Positions 35,706 to 44,788 of a stretch of 64,000 nucleotides of DNA are shown here, one piece after another. A program made the position numbers and the translations under genes. The DNA is from Shewanella sp. MBTL60-112-B2 (GTDB taxonomy: Bacteria > Pseudomonadota > Gammaproteobacteria > Enterobacterales > Shewanellaceae). The stretch's first letter is position 1, and the number at the start of each line of letters is the position of its first letter. The notes under the pieces were generated by a model. The model searched no databases. It was not told where the DNA came from and worked only from the letters and a program-made list of their open reading frames with translations. The stretch is from assembly GCF_019655055.1 (NCBI RefSeq), contig NZ_BPFA01000025.1, forward strand, positions 1-64,000, read 5' to 3'.

Positions 35706-35732
35706 ATAACGGCAGAGGGATTTGAAGCTTTA
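35706..35732 (-). promoter_or_regulatory. FliA (sigma-28) promoter of the left flagellin
   Basis: TAAAGCTT-N11-GCCGTTAT on the minus strand fits TAAAGTTT-N11-GCCGATAA with exact spacing and three mismatches. It is 90 bp upstream of the ATG. Immediately upstream are three A-tracts (A8, A7, A6 at 35736-35759 on this strand) that look like an UP element. Confidence 0.82.
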
Positions 35733-35819
35733 GTGTTTTTTTTGATTTTTTTGTTTTTTGCTCTAAAGGGGGCGCGATACCGCTAAAGAACAATAGCTAC
35801 AGACAGTTAGCTGTGCGCG

Positions 35820-36000
35820 TAGAGAATGCCTAGATGCTAGAAGTTAGATGCTAGAGCGCTTCGCTGCTAGGACGTGGCTTCGCCACGGCGAGAGCGTGCT
35901 CCGCCCTGCGATACAATCAAAAGCAGCAAGACAATGAACAATGTAGTTTTAATCTTTTGCTCTTCTTCGTGCCCTCCGTGAAAGCGAAGCGCTTCGTGGT
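35820..36000. repeat. Mosaic repeat, copy E (between flagellins)
   Basis: This stretch has the same kind of module as the other copies: TAGATGCTAGAAG-type CTAG words, GAGCGCTTCGCTG, the perfect short hairpin GTGGC-TTC-GCCAC and GAAAGCGAAGCGCTTCG. It forms several small hairpins. The whole 629-bp gap between the two flagellins contains this repeat, a bidirectional terminator, copy F and the left flagellin promoter, and no gene. Confidence 0.6.
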
Positions 36001-36024
36001 AAAATTAGCTCGTAACTCTTAAAT

Positions 36025-36066
36025 AAAAAAAACAGCTAGGCCCATTTGGGTCTAGCTGTTTTTTTT
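36025..36066. terminator. Bidirectional intrinsic terminator between flagellins
   Basis: The 13-bp stem AACAGCTAGGCCC (36031-36043) / GGGTCTAGCTGTT (36048-36060) has one G-T pair and a 4-nt loop. It is flanked by A8 and T8, so it can work in both directions. For the minus strand it ends the right flagellin transcript about 180 bp after its stop. Confidence 0.9.
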
Positions 36067-36074
36067 GCTTTTAC

Positions 36075-36225
36075 TGTTAAGAAGGTAAGTCTAGCAGGAG
36101 CGGAGCGACGCTCTCGCCGTGACGAAGTCACGCTCTAGGCTCTAGAGCCTGCTTTGCGTAAGCGCAGCGTTCCGTCATCCGTAAGGCCGCAGGCCGTTCG
36201 TCTTTTAGCCGTCTTTAAACCATCT
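36075..36225. repeat. Mosaic repeat, copy F (3' of the right flagellin)
   Basis: Modules GAGCGGAGCGACGCTC, GTGAC-GAA-GTCAC, CTCTAGGCTCTAGAG, GTAAGCGCAGCGTTCCGT and GGCCGCAGGCCGTTCGTCTTTTAGCC form a chain of short hairpins. It lies inside the 3' untranslated region of the right flagellin, before its terminator. Confidence 0.6.
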
Positions 36226-36245
36226 TTGCCTTAACCGATTTGGTT

Positions 36246-37433
36246 CTAGCCAAGCAATGATAAGGCTGTTTGCGGTAACTGATTCGCTTGCGCAAGCATC
36301 GCAGAAGAGGTTTGTGACAGAATTTGCTGCTTAGTCAGTTCTGCAGTTTCTTTGGCAAAGTCCACATCCTGAATACGGCTACGCGCATCAGTTACGTTGG
36401 ACTGAATATTACTTAGGTTATTGATAGTAAAGCTCATACGATTTTGTACCGCACCTAAGTCTGCACGTTGGCTGTCAATTTGAGTAATCGCAGCATCAAT
36501 AACACTGATTGCAGACTGAGAGCCTTCAACAGTATTGATATCAATATCAGCCACCGCTGTCACTTGGCTATCATCAGCGCCGAGTGCAAAAGCAGTTGAA
36601 GGTGTCACAACACCTGCAGCGTCATCGACAGCCGTCATAGTTAATGCACTGCCATTCTCTGCAACACCACCAAAAACAATCTTACCAGTATCAACAGTAG
36701 CGGTAACTCCCGTATCAGCAAGACTTGTGTTTAGTGCTGTTGCTAACTCATCTGCAGTCATACCTTGCTCAACTATCACTTCAATGTTTGTAGGGGCTGC
36801 TGCACCTGGAGGTGTATGAGCAAAAGTAATTTTACCTTTGGTGGTACCATCAGTATCACTATCATCTGCTAGCGCTGTAATATTGGCCGCACTTAGTTCT
36901 CCGGTAACAGTCTTACCTTTAGAGCCTATTTGATCTGCAGAAATATCAGAAAGAGTAAGTGAGATCGTCTCGTTGGCGTTTGACCCCACCTGGAAGTCTT
37001 GTGTCCCGTAACTACCATCTAACAATTTCTGGCCACCAAAAGAGGTAGTGTCTGAAATACGAGTTAATTCGGCCTGTAGTGACGTCATCTCTTTTTGCAT
37101 TGCAGCGCGGTCATCGGCTGAGTTTGAACCGTTAGCCGACTGTAGAGAAAGATCACGCATACGCTGTAAGATGTTAGTCGATTCTTGCATCGCACCTTCG
37201 GCAGTTTGCGCGATAGAGATACCGTCGTTGGCGTTACGCATGGCGACGCCGATACCGTTGATCTGGCTGGTCATACGGTTAGAGATCTGCAGACCCGCAG
37301 CGTCATCTTTAGCACTGTTAATACGTAGGCCTGAAGATAAACGTTCCATTGACGTTTGCGTACTAGAGTTAGCACTGTTTAGGTTGTTCTGCGCTCTCAT
37401 TGATGTGACGTTAGTATTAACGCTAATAGCCAT
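36246..37433 (-). CDS. fliC: Flagellin (right copy)
   Basis: 395 aa, with the same domain plan as the left copy: conserved D0/D1 ends and a central Thr/Asp-rich surface domain. Only scattered changes separate the two (for example NNLNSANSS for GNLNSANSN, QDFQ for QSFQ, TAVDDAAGVV for AAEDDAAGAV). It ends in ALSLLG, one residue longer. The upstream region has only a degenerate sigma-28 match, in contrast to the left copy, so the two may be expressed at different levels or times. Two flagellins in tandem are usual in Shewanella. Confidence 0.98.
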   Translation of the reverse strand: MAISVNTNVTSMRAQNNLNSANSSTQTSMERLSSGLRINSAKDDAAGLQISNRMTSQINGIGVAMRNANDGISIAQTAEGAMQESTNILQRMRDLSLQSANGSNSADDRAAMQKEMTSLQAELTRISDTTSFGGQKLLDGSYGTQDFQVGSNANETISLTLSDISADQIGSKGKTVTGELSAANITALADDSDTDGTTKGKITFAHTPPGAAAPTNIEVIVEQGMTADELATALNTSLADTGVTATVDTGKIVFGGVAENGSALTMTAVDDAAGVVTPSTAFALGADDSQVTAVADIDINTVEGSQSAISVIDAAITQIDSQRADLGAVQNRMSFTINNLSNIQSNVTDARSRIQDVDFAKETAELTKQQILSQTSSAMLAQANQLPQTALSLLG

Positions 37434-37768
37434 GTTGTAATCCTCTTCTTAGTTTGTCGCCAAGACTAGAGACTTGGCTAAAATTGTTAATAGTAAAATT
37501 GTATCGGGTACTGCTGTTTAAAATGATTCCGACTCCCTTGTCTCATCATTAAGCCCAGTGCATTTATACGCTATGAAGTCTGCGTTAAGCACGGAGCACT
37601 ACAGCAACCTAGTAGCAGCTAAAGTTACATTTGAGCTGCGGGTGTCAAATATTTAAAAGAGACAAACTCTTTAATGTTTTAATGCTTTTTTCGTGCCAAC
37701 TTTGTTAAAAACTAGAAAAATAAGACGTTAAAGACTGAGTCGGTGCTCTAGGTCCTAGGTCCTGGCCC
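37434..37768. other. Gap between flgL and the right flagellin
   Basis: 335 bp without a gene. It holds the leader of the right flagellin, the degenerate sigma-28 candidate at 37501-37527 and, at its right end (37744-37768), a short CTCTAGGTCCTAGGTCCTGG fragment of the mosaic repeat just after flgL. I see no strong terminator for flgL. Confidence 0.5.
37501..37527 (-). promoter_or_regulatory. Degenerate sigma-28 candidate for the right flagellin
   Basis: On the minus strand ATCATTTT-N11-CCCGATAC matches the -10 GCCGATAA at six of eight positions but the -35 poorly. It is 68 bp upstream of the ATG, at a distance like that of the left flagellin promoter. No sigma-54 element was found in the gap. 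Confidence 0.35.
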
Positions 37769-38971
37769 CTATATATAGTCAAACAGCGAAGTCGAGCCCA
37801 CCTTGCTAAACACACTAGATACCGCATTCAGCGCCAATTGTTGCTTCTCAAACTCAGTAATCGCTTCGGCATAATCTAAGTCTTCTAGCAGTGATAACGC
37901 AGATTGGTTAACCAACTGTTCTTCTTTATGGGTATCTGTATAGCTCTCTAAACTTTTGAGGCTATTACCCGCCACACTGCGGCTCATTGCCATCTGTTCT
38001 TGGCCACTGGTTACATTAGTCAATAATTGCGCCATCTCAGATTGGCCTTGTGGGCTATTCAGCTTTGCACCATCTTCGAGTAAAGAAATCGCACTGTTTA
38101 AGGTGTCGAAGATGTTTGATTGGGTTTCTGGCGACATTGAAAAAGTATCACCGGCAACTGGCGCCCCTTTAAACTGCAATTCAATGCCGTCGACAGTCAC
38201 GGGCTGACTTGGGTCAAAATTAGGAATGGTCGTGACAACGCCTAATGCATCGGTCACATTCAACTCAAGCCCACCAGCACCATCATCCGCAAATGCAAAG
38301 CTGTAATCACCTGCAACCGGTAATGCGCTATCTGTCACTTTAGCGCTTTCAACTGAAAAGCTGCCGGTTTGAGACGCCGAATAATTGACGCTATAGTCCC
38401 CTAAGCCATTAGCTGCGTTCATAAAAACACTGTCACCAGGGATATTGCTGCCTACCGTCACGCCCGATGCCACTATGGAGTCTCTGACTCCTGAATCACC
38501 GCTATAAACAACCTTGCCGTTATTATCAAAAGCAAATGGCGTGGTGTCGGTTGCAAAACCAGCAAACAAACTATTACCAGATTCATCTTTGCTATTGGCA
38601 ATAGATAACAACTCTTCTAGGCTACTGCGCATCTCATCGGCAATAGCTTGCCGGTCGGTATCCGTTAAGGTGCCGTTTACTGAGCGCAGCATCCCCTCGT
38701 GCATACTTTGTATTAACGTTTCAGCGCTACCAATCTTACTTTCACTTACCGCCAGTCGATTCGAAGCGTAATCAATGTTCTTTAAAAACTGATTGGTCAG
38801 CGCGCTTTGCTGATTTAGGTTATCTATCCCAGCTGCGGCAATAGGGTCGTCACCAGCAGTATTCACTTTTTTGCCTGACGCCAACTGCTCCAAGATCTGG
38901 TTGGTGGCAGACTGGCCTTTTAAGACATTGCTGCTGGTTTGATGAAACATTTGCGCTGTTGAAATTCGCAT
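37769..38971 (-). CDS. flgL: FlgL, hook-filament junction protein
   Basis: 400 aa. The flagellin-like N terminus (MRISTAQMFHQTSSNVLKGQ) and C terminus (LDYAEAITEFEKQQLALNAV) are conserved, and a variable Asp/Gly/Val-rich middle lies between. FlgL joins the last hook-associated ring to flagellin. It follows flgK by 38 bp and is the last gene of the flgF-to-flgL series. The stop is followed by a mosaic-repeat fragment. Confidence 0.96.
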   Translation of the reverse strand: MRISTAQMFHQTSSNVLKGQSATNQILEQLASGKKVNTAGDDPIAAAGIDNLNQQSALTNQFLKNIDYASNRLAVSESKIGSAETLIQSMHEGMLRSVNGTLTDTDRQAIADEMRSSLEELLSIANSKDESGNSLFAGFATDTTPFAFDNNGKVVYSGDSGVRDSIVASGVTVGSNIPGDSVFMNAANGLGDYSVNYSASQTGSFSVESAKVTDSALPVAGDYSFAFADDGAGGLELNVTDALGVVTTIPNFDPSQPVTVDGIELQFKGAPVAGDTFSMSPETQSNIFDTLNSAISLLEDGAKLNSPQGQSEMAQLLTNVTSGQEQMAMSRSVAGNSLKSLESYTDTHKEEQLVNQSALSLLEDLDYAEAITEFEKQQLALNAVSSVFSKVGSTSLFDYI

Positions 38972-39009
38972 AATCTTAATTCCTGTTTCAAATCTTGAAG
39001 CGTTCAGTG

Positions 39010-40935
39010 CTAGCGCAGAGAACTAAATAATGTGTTGAATATTTCATTGGCTGTGGTCATGATCCGTGCTGACGCCTGATAAGACTGCTGAAAGCGCATC
39101 AAATTTGCCGCCTCTTCATCAAGGTTTACCCCTGATACACTTTGCACTCGGGTATAAGCCTGACTGTATATTGCATCGGCAGAGCCCATTGCAATTTCAG
39201 CCGCCTTAGTCTTGCTGCCCACATCAAACTTAGTGGATTCATACACGTCATTTAACGTTGTTTTGCCACCATTCATTAATTTGGCTTCACTGAGCTTGGC
39301 CATATTCACCAAGTTAGTGTTATCACCTTCGGCAAATGATAAATTGAAGGTGAACTTCTCGGCCGTCGCCGCGGTAGAATCAATCTCGAAGGTAAAGCCA
39401 TGGGCACTGATATTCGGTGGTGTGTAAGCTGCCGCAGCGCCAAGCGATGTACCATCAACGTCAAACACTTCAAATGTAGGTGGCGTTGCAGAGGGATCGA
39501 TTTCAAAGGTAAGCTCAGCGCCCGTTACAGGGAAATTTGTGTCAGTTCTATCATCGATGCTGACGAGATTTACTTGGCTGTTACCGGTATTTGCCGCATC
39601 GGCAGTGATTTGAGCCCCCGTAGCAGCGGCTATGCCTTTACCATCTGTCATCTCCACCGATACTGATGCCGCTGCGCCTGATGTTGGGCGTATTTCAAAA
39701 GTGTCACCAGAGGCGAGTGCCCCTGCATCGATGTCGATGCTAAAGCCAGCAGCACCTTCGAGCTTAGTGCCGTTTAACGTAAGCGGCGTGATGTTGCCGC
39801 TTACGGCATCTTTTAGCTCATAAGTTGATGGGGCAGTAAACTTTAGCTCATAGCTGCTACCAGTTAAACTGCCTACATCGTCAATATTCACGCTTAGATT
39901 TGCAGTGCCAGTATTACTTGATAGCGCACCGACACGGCCAAGCTGCATTGATGGGTCGTTAATATCGGTAAAGATATTTGCGCCCACTTGACCATTTAAG
40001 TCAAAACCTTGGGCCTGCGCCTGATTAAAGGCATCCGCTACGCCTAGCGCGTATTGGCCAAGCTCCATCTGTGATGGCATCAGAGTCTCATCGCGATAGT
40101 TAACTAATGCGCCTAACTGGCCACCGAGTTTGGTCGCATCAACAATCATGCTCTTACTGCCCGACTGCGCGGTTATTTGTAACTCATTCGGGTAAGGATC
40201 ACCTTGCACTGTACCCATTTGCATTGAAACTTCACCCGACACCAACATCATTGTGCCACCCAGCATTACACTCTTGGCTCCAGAGTCGAGTGCCACTACG
40301 TTGACAGATGCATACTCACTCAGCTCTAAAATCAGTGCATCTTGCTTGTCTAGGAGCTGCATGTCTTCGCCCTGAGACTTCATCAACTCACGATTGATAT
40401 TGCCTAATTCAGTACTGATCTCATTGATGCGGCTAGTTACAGCAGAGATCTGATCATTGGTTTGAGTCATCTGGCTATCAAGATGCCCTTGCATTTGATT
40501 AATGCTGTCAGCTAATTGATTAGCACTGGTCAGCATTGAACCTCGCATTCCCAAATCACCAGGAATATCAGATAAGGCGTTCATGCTGGCAAAGAAATTG
40601 TTTAGCCCTTCAGGCACTCCTTTACCTATTTGTGAGAACAGCTGATCTAACTCACTCATCTTGCCAAAGGTAGTTTGTGTCTCACTGACAGCAGTTGAAC
40701 CAATACGTAGCTCTCTTGTGGCGTAGTCGTTATAGACACGTTTAACATCAGATACATAGGTACCCGCGCCATAAAAGTCATTGCCCATTCGCTGTGAATC
40801 AAGCGCCGACTGAGAAACTACCTGACGGTTATAGCCCGCGGTATTAGCATTAGCGATATTATTACTGGTTATCGCCAGTTGAGATTGAGAGGCCAGCACA
40901 CCTGTGCGAGCAATATTCATTAAATCTAAAGACAT
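39010..40935 (-). CDS. flgK: FlgK, hook-filament junction protein
   Basis: 641 aa. The N-terminal rod-type motif (SQSQLAITSNNIANANTAGYNR near 15-36) and the C-terminal domain (GVNLDEEAANLMRFQQSYQA) are typical. The middle contains two repeated Ala/Thr-rich beta domains that make it somewhat longer than the enteric protein. FlgK sits directly on the hook. It lies 43 bp downstream of flgJ, with no promoter seen between. Confidence 0.97.
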   Translation of the reverse strand: MSLDLMNIARTGVLASQSQLAITSNNIANANTAGYNRQVVSQSALDSQRMGNDFYGAGTYVSDVKRVYNDYATRELRIGSTAVSETQTTFGKMSELDQLFSQIGKGVPEGLNNFFASMNALSDIPGDLGMRGSMLTSANQLADSINQMQGHLDSQMTQTNDQISAVTSRINEISTELGNINRELMKSQGEDMQLLDKQDALILELSEYASVNVVALDSGAKSVMLGGTMMLVSGEVSMQMGTVQGDPYPNELQITAQSGSKSMIVDATKLGGQLGALVNYRDETLMPSQMELGQYALGVADAFNQAQAQGFDLNGQVGANIFTDINDPSMQLGRVGALSSNTGTANLSVNIDDVGSLTGSSYELKFTAPSTYELKDAVSGNITPLTLNGTKLEGAAGFSIDIDAGALASGDTFEIRPTSGAAASVSVEMTDGKGIAAATGAQITADAANTGNSQVNLVSIDDRTDTNFPVTGAELTFEIDPSATPPTFEVFDVDGTSLGAAAAYTPPNISAHGFTFEIDSTAATAEKFTFNLSFAEGDNTNLVNMAKLSEAKLMNGGKTTLNDVYESTKFDVGSKTKAAEIAMGSADAIYSQAYTRVQSVSGVNLDEEAANLMRFQQSYQASARIMTTANEIFNTLFSSLR

Positions 40936-40978
40936 GCGTACTGACTCCCTGCTGCAAGTGGTTGAACAAAACTATTCT

Positions 40979-42130
40979 TCATTGCTTAACCCCTTGTAAG
41001 ACGTCTTTAAAATCTCGCGTAATGGTTTTCATCACCTGAATAACCTTATCGGCATATTTCGGGTCGGTTGCATAACCCGCTTCTTGCAAGGAGCGGATAA
41101 AAGCCTGTGGATCCGCGGCTTGTTTCATCGCGTCTTGATAGCGATCACCATTAGAGACAAATGACACAAAGTCATTAAAGCTTTGACCAATATCCTCATA
41201 GATCCTGAAATTAGCTTGCTGCTTAACGGCTATACCCTGCTCATATTCCAGCGTGCTGACCGAGGCTTTGTCACCTTGCCAACGCTTATCGGCTTTAATG
41301 TTAAACAGGTTATTACTCTGCTGCCCTTGATGGCCTTTCACCATTTTCTGGCCCCAACCTGTTTCTAACGCTGACTGAGCAATCAATACTTCTGGTGTGG
41401 TGCCTAAGCTTTGAGCCGCTTTTTGGGCATGGGGGTATAAACGCGCAACAAACTCATCTTGGCTGGTGAAATTAGCCTGAGACTTATCGGCATTGACTGC
41501 CGCCGACGGCAATACTTTGCCACTCAATACCGAATCTAAAGTTTGTGATTGAACGCCGCTTGTTAATGCGTGCGGAGCCTGGCTATTCGCTGCTAGAGCA
41601 TTACTCGAAGAACTATTACCCGCAAAGCTATTACCCGAAAAACTCTGATGAATCGGACTACTTACGCTTGGATTTGCTACGGCCTGAACGCTTACGGCAT
41701 CTAAGCTAGCAACACGTGAGTTAGGCATCTGCAGCGCATCAGGTCTATCCATTGTTAATGCAGCAGCCTTAGAGCCGCCGTTGATATCACCACGAAGCAC
41801 TGAAGCTGGCGTCATCGGGCTGTTGGCGGGGTCAAGTTGCTGCACCATTAAATCGGCCAAGCCCAACATGCCTTCACCAGAAAGGTTGAGCGACATCTGC
41901 TGATCATGCATCTGCTCATAAAACTTGGTGTACTGACTATTCATTGGGCTGTCTGATTCAAACACAGCATTGGCGTCACGCATGCTTTGCATCAGCATCT
42001 GCACGAAGATCCCTTCGAATTGCTGAGCAACTTCTTTTAACGCACTGGTTTCATCGTTTTGGGCTCTGGATCTTAATGAGTCCAAGCCTCCAAGATCCAG
42101 AAATTGCGATGCGTTCGACAGCTTCTCCAT
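40979..42130 (-). CDS. flgJ: FlgJ, rod-cap and peptidoglycan hydrolase
   Basis: 383 aa, a two-domain FlgJ. The N-terminal rod-cap domain (about 25-100) contains VAQQFEGIFVQMLMQSMRDAN. A Ser/Ala/Asn-rich linker follows. The C-terminal glucosaminidase-type domain (about 225-380) has AQSALETGWGQKMV with the likely catalytic Glu, then NNLFNIKADKRWQG and ATDPKYADKV. It scaffolds rod assembly in the periplasm and opens peptidoglycan for the rod. Confidence 0.97.
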   Translation of the reverse strand: MEKLSNASQFLDLGGLDSLRSRAQNDETSALKEVAQQFEGIFVQMLMQSMRDANAVFESDSPMNSQYTKFYEQMHDQQMSLNLSGEGMLGLADLMVQQLDPANSPMTPASVLRGDINGGSKAAALTMDRPDALQMPNSRVASLDAVSVQAVANPSVSSPIHQSFSGNSFAGNSSSSNALAANSQAPHALTSGVQSQTLDSVLSGKVLPSAAVNADKSQANFTSQDEFVARLYPHAQKAAQSLGTTPEVLIAQSALETGWGQKMVKGHQGQQSNNLFNIKADKRWQGDKASVSTLEYEQGIAVKQQANFRIYEDIGQSFNDFVSFVSNGDRYQDAMKQAADPQAFIRSLQEAGYATDPKYADKVIQVMKTITRDFKDVLQGVKQ

Positions 42131-42158
42131 GACACCTTTCCAATCAAACTGACAATAT

Positions 42159-43253
42159 TTAGATAATTATCAGTTCACCATGCAAAGCTCCTGCCATCTT
42201 TAACGCTTCTAGGATGGCAAGTACATCTGAAGGTGCAGCACCCACCAAGTTAACCGCGCGAACTAGCTCGTCTAGCGTGGTTCCTGGGTTAAACATAAAC
42301 ATACGGCTGTCTTCTTCTGCCACATCAATTGTACTGTCGGTAGTGACCACGGTTTGACCATTTCCGAAAGCATTTGGCTGTGAAACCTGGGTTGCTTCAG
42401 CGATTGTCACCGTTAAGCCACCATGGGTTACAGCTGCTGGCAATAATTTGACGTTTTGACCAACAACAATCGTACCGGTTCGCGAGTTAACAATGACTTT
42501 GGCAGACTCTGCAGCTGGCTCGACTTCAATATTCTCAAGGGTTGCCAAAAATGACACTCGTTGTGATACATCTCTTGGTGCACTCACTTGCACCGATGTC
42601 GCGTCAAGCGGTCTTGCCATGCCAGGACCTAATAAGTCATTAATCGAATCTGCCAAACGTTTCGCAGTAGAGAAATCGGCCCGGCGCAAGTTAAAGGTTA
42701 AGTGATCACCCGTTGAAAATGGCGTAGCCACGGTACGCTCAATGATGGCGCCGTTTGGTATACGGCCAACTGTTGGCGTGTTTTGCACCACCTTTGAGCC
42801 ATCCATGCCTTCAGCGCTAAAACCACTGACCACCATGCTGCCTTGGGCTATCGCGTAAACATTACCGTCGACACCTTTTAAAAAGGTCTGTAACAACATG
42901 CCGCCACGTAAGCTTTTTGCCTCACCTAAGCTTGAAACCGTCACATCTAAGGTTTGACCCGGCTTAATAAACGGCGGCATTTCAGCGCTCACGGCAACAA
43001 CTGCAATGTTTTTAATCTTGGGTCTGAAATTATCAGGCAGATTAATGCCAAAATTTTTCAGCATGGTTTTAAAGGTCTGCTCGGTATAGCGGGTTTTCTC
43101 ACCCGTACCAGGCAAACCCACAACTAAACCATAGCCAATCAACTGGTTACTACGTACACCCTGTACGTTAGCAATGTCTTTAATACGCTGTGCATGCACA
43201 GGAGCGCTCAAGGCCAAGATTGCACAGAGCAAAACCAATTTTAATTTCATCAT
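42159..43253 (-). CDS. flgI: FlgI, P-ring protein
   Basis: 364 aa with a cleavable signal peptide (LKLVLLCAILALSAPVHA, cleavage near residue 21). The mature start QRIKDIANVQGVRSNQLIGYGLVVGLPGTG is the family signature. It ends AGALHGELIII as usual. FlgI polymerises around the rod in the peptidoglycan layer with the help of FlgA, encoded at 51313. It lies 39 bp after flgH. Confidence 0.98.
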   Translation of the reverse strand: MMKLKLVLLCAILALSAPVHAQRIKDIANVQGVRSNQLIGYGLVVGLPGTGEKTRYTEQTFKTMLKNFGINLPDNFRPKIKNIAVVAVSAEMPPFIKPGQTLDVTVSSLGEAKSLRGGMLLQTFLKGVDGNVYAIAQGSMVVSGFSAEGMDGSKVVQNTPTVGRIPNGAIIERTVATPFSTGDHLTFNLRRADFSTAKRLADSINDLLGPGMARPLDATSVQVSAPRDVSQRVSFLATLENIEVEPAAESAKVIVNSRTGTIVVGQNVKLLPAAVTHGGLTVTIAEATQVSQPNAFGNGQTVVTTDSTIDVAEEDSRMFMFNPGTTLDELVRAVNLVGAAPSDVLAILEALKMAGALHGELIII

Positions 43254-43292
43254 CCTAAATCCTTAACCTAGGCTCATACCTAAAAGGTTGGC

Positions 43293-43967
43293 CTAGAATG
43301 GCCACCAGCTACCCATAAAGAACGAAGCTAACCAACCGACTTTCTGTACTTCGGCAAAGGTTCCAGTGCCGCTGTACTGAATACGTGCATTCGCAACTCG
43401 CTGTGAGTCAATCGTATTGTCTGGTCGAATATCTTGCGCGCGCACAATACCTGTGATGCGAACGAACTCGTCACCGTTATTAATGCTTATCCATTTTTCA
43501 CCGCGGATCACCAAGTTACCGTTATTAAGCACCTGCATCACGTTGGCCGAAATACTGCCCGACAAGCTGTTGCTTTGGTCTGCATCAGATTCACGCTTGG
43601 TGTTCATGCTGTCTTTGTAGCGTAGATCGATTGGGTTGCCGCCAATGGTGACATTGCCGCCGCCAGCATAAATGGGATCCAGAGATAAATCCGTGCCTTT
43701 AGAAATTTCGTTATTGGCGCTCTTTTTAGCCTGGGTTTGCTCCATCAACATCACAGTTATGATGTCACCTACCTTAAGCGCCTTAATATCTGAATAAAGA
43801 CTCGATGCCTGACTATCTTGATACATAGAGCCTGTAGCAGCGATTTTAGTTGGCGGCGCCTCGGGATAGACAGGCGCATAATAGGGATCGTCAGCAATCG
43901 GTTTACCGCTGGTCGAATTACACCCCGATAAGGCTGTCATAAAGACAAGTGCCCACAAACGCTTCAT
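43293..43967 (-). CDS. flgH: FlgH, L-ring lipoprotein
   Basis: 224 aa from the ATG with AGAGG 8 nt upstream; a TTG two codons earlier is less likely. The lipoprotein signal ends LSGC (Cys near residue 16). The body shows IKALKVGDIITVMLMEQTQA and the C-terminal FAEVQKVGWLASFFMGSWWPF. FlgH forms the outer-membrane bushing. In Vibrio-like motors the H ring (FlgT, FlgO, FlgP) surrounds it, and those genes are in this window. Confidence 0.97.
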   Translation of the reverse strand: MKRLWALVFMTALSGCNSTSGKPIADDPYYAPVYPEAPPTKIAATGSMYQDSQASSLYSDIKALKVGDIITVMLMEQTQAKKSANNEISKGTDLSLDPIYAGGGNVTIGGNPIDLRYKDSMNTKRESDADQSNSLSGSISANVMQVLNNGNLVIRGEKWISINNGDEFVRITGIVRAQDIRPDNTIDSQRVANARIQYSGTGTFAEVQKVGWLASFFMGSWWPF

Positions 43968-43989
43968 AGTCAAAGCCTCTTATAAAACC

Positions 43990-44778
43990 TTAAAGATTCT
44001 GGTTAACGTAAGACAACATTTGGTCAACCGCTGAAATGACTTTTGAGTTCATCTCATAAATGCGCTGACTCTCAATCAAGTTAACGAGCTCTTCGGTCAC
44101 GTTAACGTTTGACGTTTCAAGTGCGCCTTGGCGAATAGCGCCCATACCGTCAAGCGAAGCTGTTCCTTGGATTGGCGTGCCGCTTGCGCCGGTTTCCATA
44201 TATAAGTTTTGCCCCATAGGATCGAGCCCTGATGGATTAATAAAATCAGATATGGCTAACTGGCCCACGACCTGGTTTTCAGCATTGCCCGGTGTTTTAA
44301 CTGACACTTCACCTTCTGCCGACACGGTAATACTGGTAGCGTCATCAGGAATAGTAATAGAAGGCTGTACCACATAACCCGAGCCTGGCGTTACGATTTG
44401 GCCTGTATCATCAAGACTGAACTGACCATTACGAGTATAAGCAGCGGTACCATCAGGAAGCTGCACCTCAAAAAATCCCGGCCCCTCTACCATCAAATCT
44501 AGAGAGTTATCCGTTGTTAGCATATTGCCTTGGGTGAACATCTCTTGCGTGGCCACCACTTTAGTACCCGCACCAATACTTAGACCATTTGGCATCTTAG
44601 TATTCGATGCACTGATGCCACCGGCTTGATTGACGTTTTGATAAAGTAAGTCTTCAAAAACCGCACGGCTCTTTTTAAAACCCACGGTGCTGGCGTTAGC
44701 CACGTTATTAGAAATTACTGAAATATCGGTTTGCTGAGCGTCTAAACCAGTTTTACTTATCCATAAAGCGGGATGCAT
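43990..44778 (-). CDS. flgG: FlgG, distal rod protein
   Basis: 262 aa. The N-terminal rod motif is ISVISNNVANASTVGFKKSRA and the C-terminal one is ETSNVNVTEELVNLIESQRIYEMNSK, both diagnostic. The segment after the N-terminal domain (LYQNVNQAGG) fits the distal rod rather than the hook. It starts 11 bp after flgF. Confidence 0.97.
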   Translation of the reverse strand: MHPALWISKTGLDAQQTDISVISNNVANASTVGFKKSRAVFEDLLYQNVNQAGGISASNTKMPNGLSIGAGTKVVATQEMFTQGNMLTTDNSLDLMVEGPGFFEVQLPDGTAAYTRNGQFSLDDTGQIVTPGSGYVVQPSITIPDDATSITVSAEGEVSVKTPGNAENQVVGQLAISDFINPSGLDPMGQNLYMETGASGTPIQGTASLDGMGAIRQGALETSNVNVTEELVNLIESQRIYEMNSKVISAVDQMLSYVNQNL

Positions 44779-44788
44779 AGTATCTCTC

